Shown here one piece after another: positions 63,127 through 64,000 of a DNA stretch of 64,000 bases. Each line of letters begins with the position of its first letter. Within the stretch, counting starts at the first letter, position 1. This DNA comes from Armigeres subalbatus (taxonomy: Eukaryota > Arthropoda > Insecta > Diptera > Culicidae): positions 213,328 through 277,327 of the forward strand of contig NW_026942880.1 of assembly GCF_024139115.2 (NCBI RefSeq), given 5' to 3'. The notes beneath the pieces were generated by a model. The model was given only the letters and a program-made list of their open reading frames with translations, was not told the origin of the DNA and made no database searches. A program made the translations under genes and the position numbers.

Positions 63127-63426
63127 GGCTGTGAACCATTCCACCGATTCGTTTAACTTTTAGTTAAAATTTGACAGTTCGATGGTTATTTCGCCGTGGT
63201 TAAAAATAACCCTGCTCCGGAGCATGGTTAGATTTGACAGTTCGATAGTTAAACTTTGTTCGCGAGAAAATTGGCGCCAAATCCATTTCGTTCTAAATAA
63301 CTATCAATCTGTCAAAACTCAAATGAGTCGGCTTCGGAGTAAAATTTTAACCACGATGGGAAAATAACCATCGGAATGTCAAATTTTAACTAAAAGTTAA
63401 ACGAATCGGTGGAATGGTTCACAGCC
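63127..63426. mobile_element. 300-bp MITE, TAA target duplication, ~55-bp near-perfect inverted ends
   Basis: Ends GGCTGTGAACCATTCCACCG / CGGTGGAATGGTTCACAGCC; identity of the arms extends about 50 bp through TTAACTTTTAGTTAAAATTT. Flanked by TAA at 63124-63126 and 63427-63429. The centre contains ATAACCCTGCTCCGGAGCAT, a partial palindrome shared with the 230-bp MITE at 47839. Confidence 0.9.
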
Positions 63427-63675
63427 TAAGGAGGCGTACTATTTAGCGAAGTTTTTCGCGCCTGGAAGAAGGTTGATTGGAAGTCTAAGATTTGATGAAG
63501 TATCTCATCTTAGAGGAACGCATCTATTGTGGTCGATCGCGTTCAGAAATGTATTCGTGCAGTTGTTGCATGGAGACTGGGTTAATAACACGATGCAGAT
63601 CGAGATCCACAGTTCCCCGAAAGATTGGCATGACTAATGAAGCACACCGTATACTATGTGAGTGATTTGTATAGG

Positions 63676-63785
63676 ATCCCAAGTAACCAAAAGTTCCATT
63701 AAAAGTACGTTTTTCGCATAATCAGCTTGACTGAGCTAATTACGCCAAAAACGTACTTTTAAAGGAACTTTTGGTTACTTGGGAT
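63676..63785. mobile_element. 110-bp MITE / near-palindrome
   Basis: ATCCCAAGTAACCAAAAGTT at the left and AACTTTTGGTTACTTGGGAT at the right are exact inverted copies. The arms continue through TTAAAAGTACGTTTTT / AAAAACGTACTTTTAA with one mismatch between. The target duplication is ambiguous. It interrupts an otherwise partly open plus-strand stretch. Confidence 0.83.
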
Positions 63786-63962
63786 ATTGCTGAAGCAGTC
63801 GAGGGTAATCCACGTAGTGGTGAATACCTACAAAAGCGCAGGAAATTGTTTGGGATATGGTTTGTTAAGTGGTACGTGTCGCGCGGTACATCTTTCGATC
63901 GCGAAGATCAGTGCGTGGCAATACTTGGCAGCTTGCTTGGCAGGGTTCCTACTATAGACTAA
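63786..63962 (+). other. Unrecognised ORF at window end
   Basis: DIAEAVEGNPRSGEYLQKRR, then KLFGIWFVKWYVSRGTSFDR and so on, ending in TAG at 63960, followed by AATAAATAAATA, which could serve as a polyadenylation signal. The composition is protein-like and the upstream open frame is cut by the 110-bp MITE. It might be the last exon of a gene or pseudogene. Family not recognised. Confidence 0.3.
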
Positions 63963-64000
63963 TGGAAAAATGAAATAAATAAATATTTGCTTCCAAAAAT

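Noticed and set aside
1..64000. Endogenous copies of non-retroviral RNA viruses
   Set aside because: Mosquito genomes often carry flavivirus- or rhabdovirus-derived segments, so I looked for such polymerase, nucleocapsid or glycoprotein motifs in all open stretches and saw none. A translated search would be decisive.

Overview
The window looks like accessory, transposon-dense chromosomal DNA of a culicine mosquito, most likely Aedes. The evidence is a tRNA-derived SINE that I recognise as Feilai-like, an RTE-type LINE, the GGCCGAA/CCCCGAA short-repeat families, and AT-rich DNA with many MITEs. There is a 25-N assembly gap at 32349-32373. Almost every recognisable protein is a transposable-element protein. 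Host-gene signals are few: a first exon for a secreted acidic protein (12217-12850, minus), a weak second signal-peptide ORF (13323-13586, minus), a decayed lin-9/always-early copy (49789-50720) and some unrecognised ORFs.

Layout. 1-6.5 kb: degenerate GGAATTT repeats, a 5'-truncated RTE insertion with a 14-bp target duplication, and a foldback GGCCGAA element split by a SINE that itself holds a 56-bp truncated insertion. 7976-9815: a 1.84-kb element with long inverted ends. 11-15.3 kb: secreted-protein exon and small MITEs. 16.2-18.8 kb: a decayed CR1/L2-type LINE. 18.8-27.3 kb: two minus-strand Ty3/gypsy relics in tandem. 27.3-30.9 kb: a 23-bp satellite abutting the gypsy LTR. 31-32.3 kb: a second RTE relic. 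35.7-39.4 kb: a second ~23-bp satellite with the same dyad design. 40-48 kb: hairpins, a Jockey-like RT relic, a 0.2-kb tandem repeat split by a MITE. 48.1-55.8 kb: a nested stack (gypsy RT piece, CR1 ORF1 copy, a TA-flanked element carrying the lin-9 pseudogene, a Ty1/copia LTR-gag relic, several hAT-type elements with 8-bp duplications). 55995-61188: an apparently intact 5.2-kb DNA transposon. 61.6-64 kb: more nested MITEs.

The main result is the 55995-61188 element. It has CACTG termini and a 2-bp TG duplication. It encodes a six-exon, 557-residue protein with a SAM-like segment (ORF1). Overlapping its stop codon by ATGA is an uninterrupted 814-residue protein (ORF2) with two C2H2 fingers and features of the CACTA/EnSpm (CMC) transposases. 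No disabling mutation was seen, so it is a good candidate autonomous element. It sits among non-autonomous elements whose target duplications I could read directly, so the order of insertion can be reconstructed in several places.

Limits: family names rest on recognised motifs, not on searches. Percent identities, copy numbers and expression were not measured.
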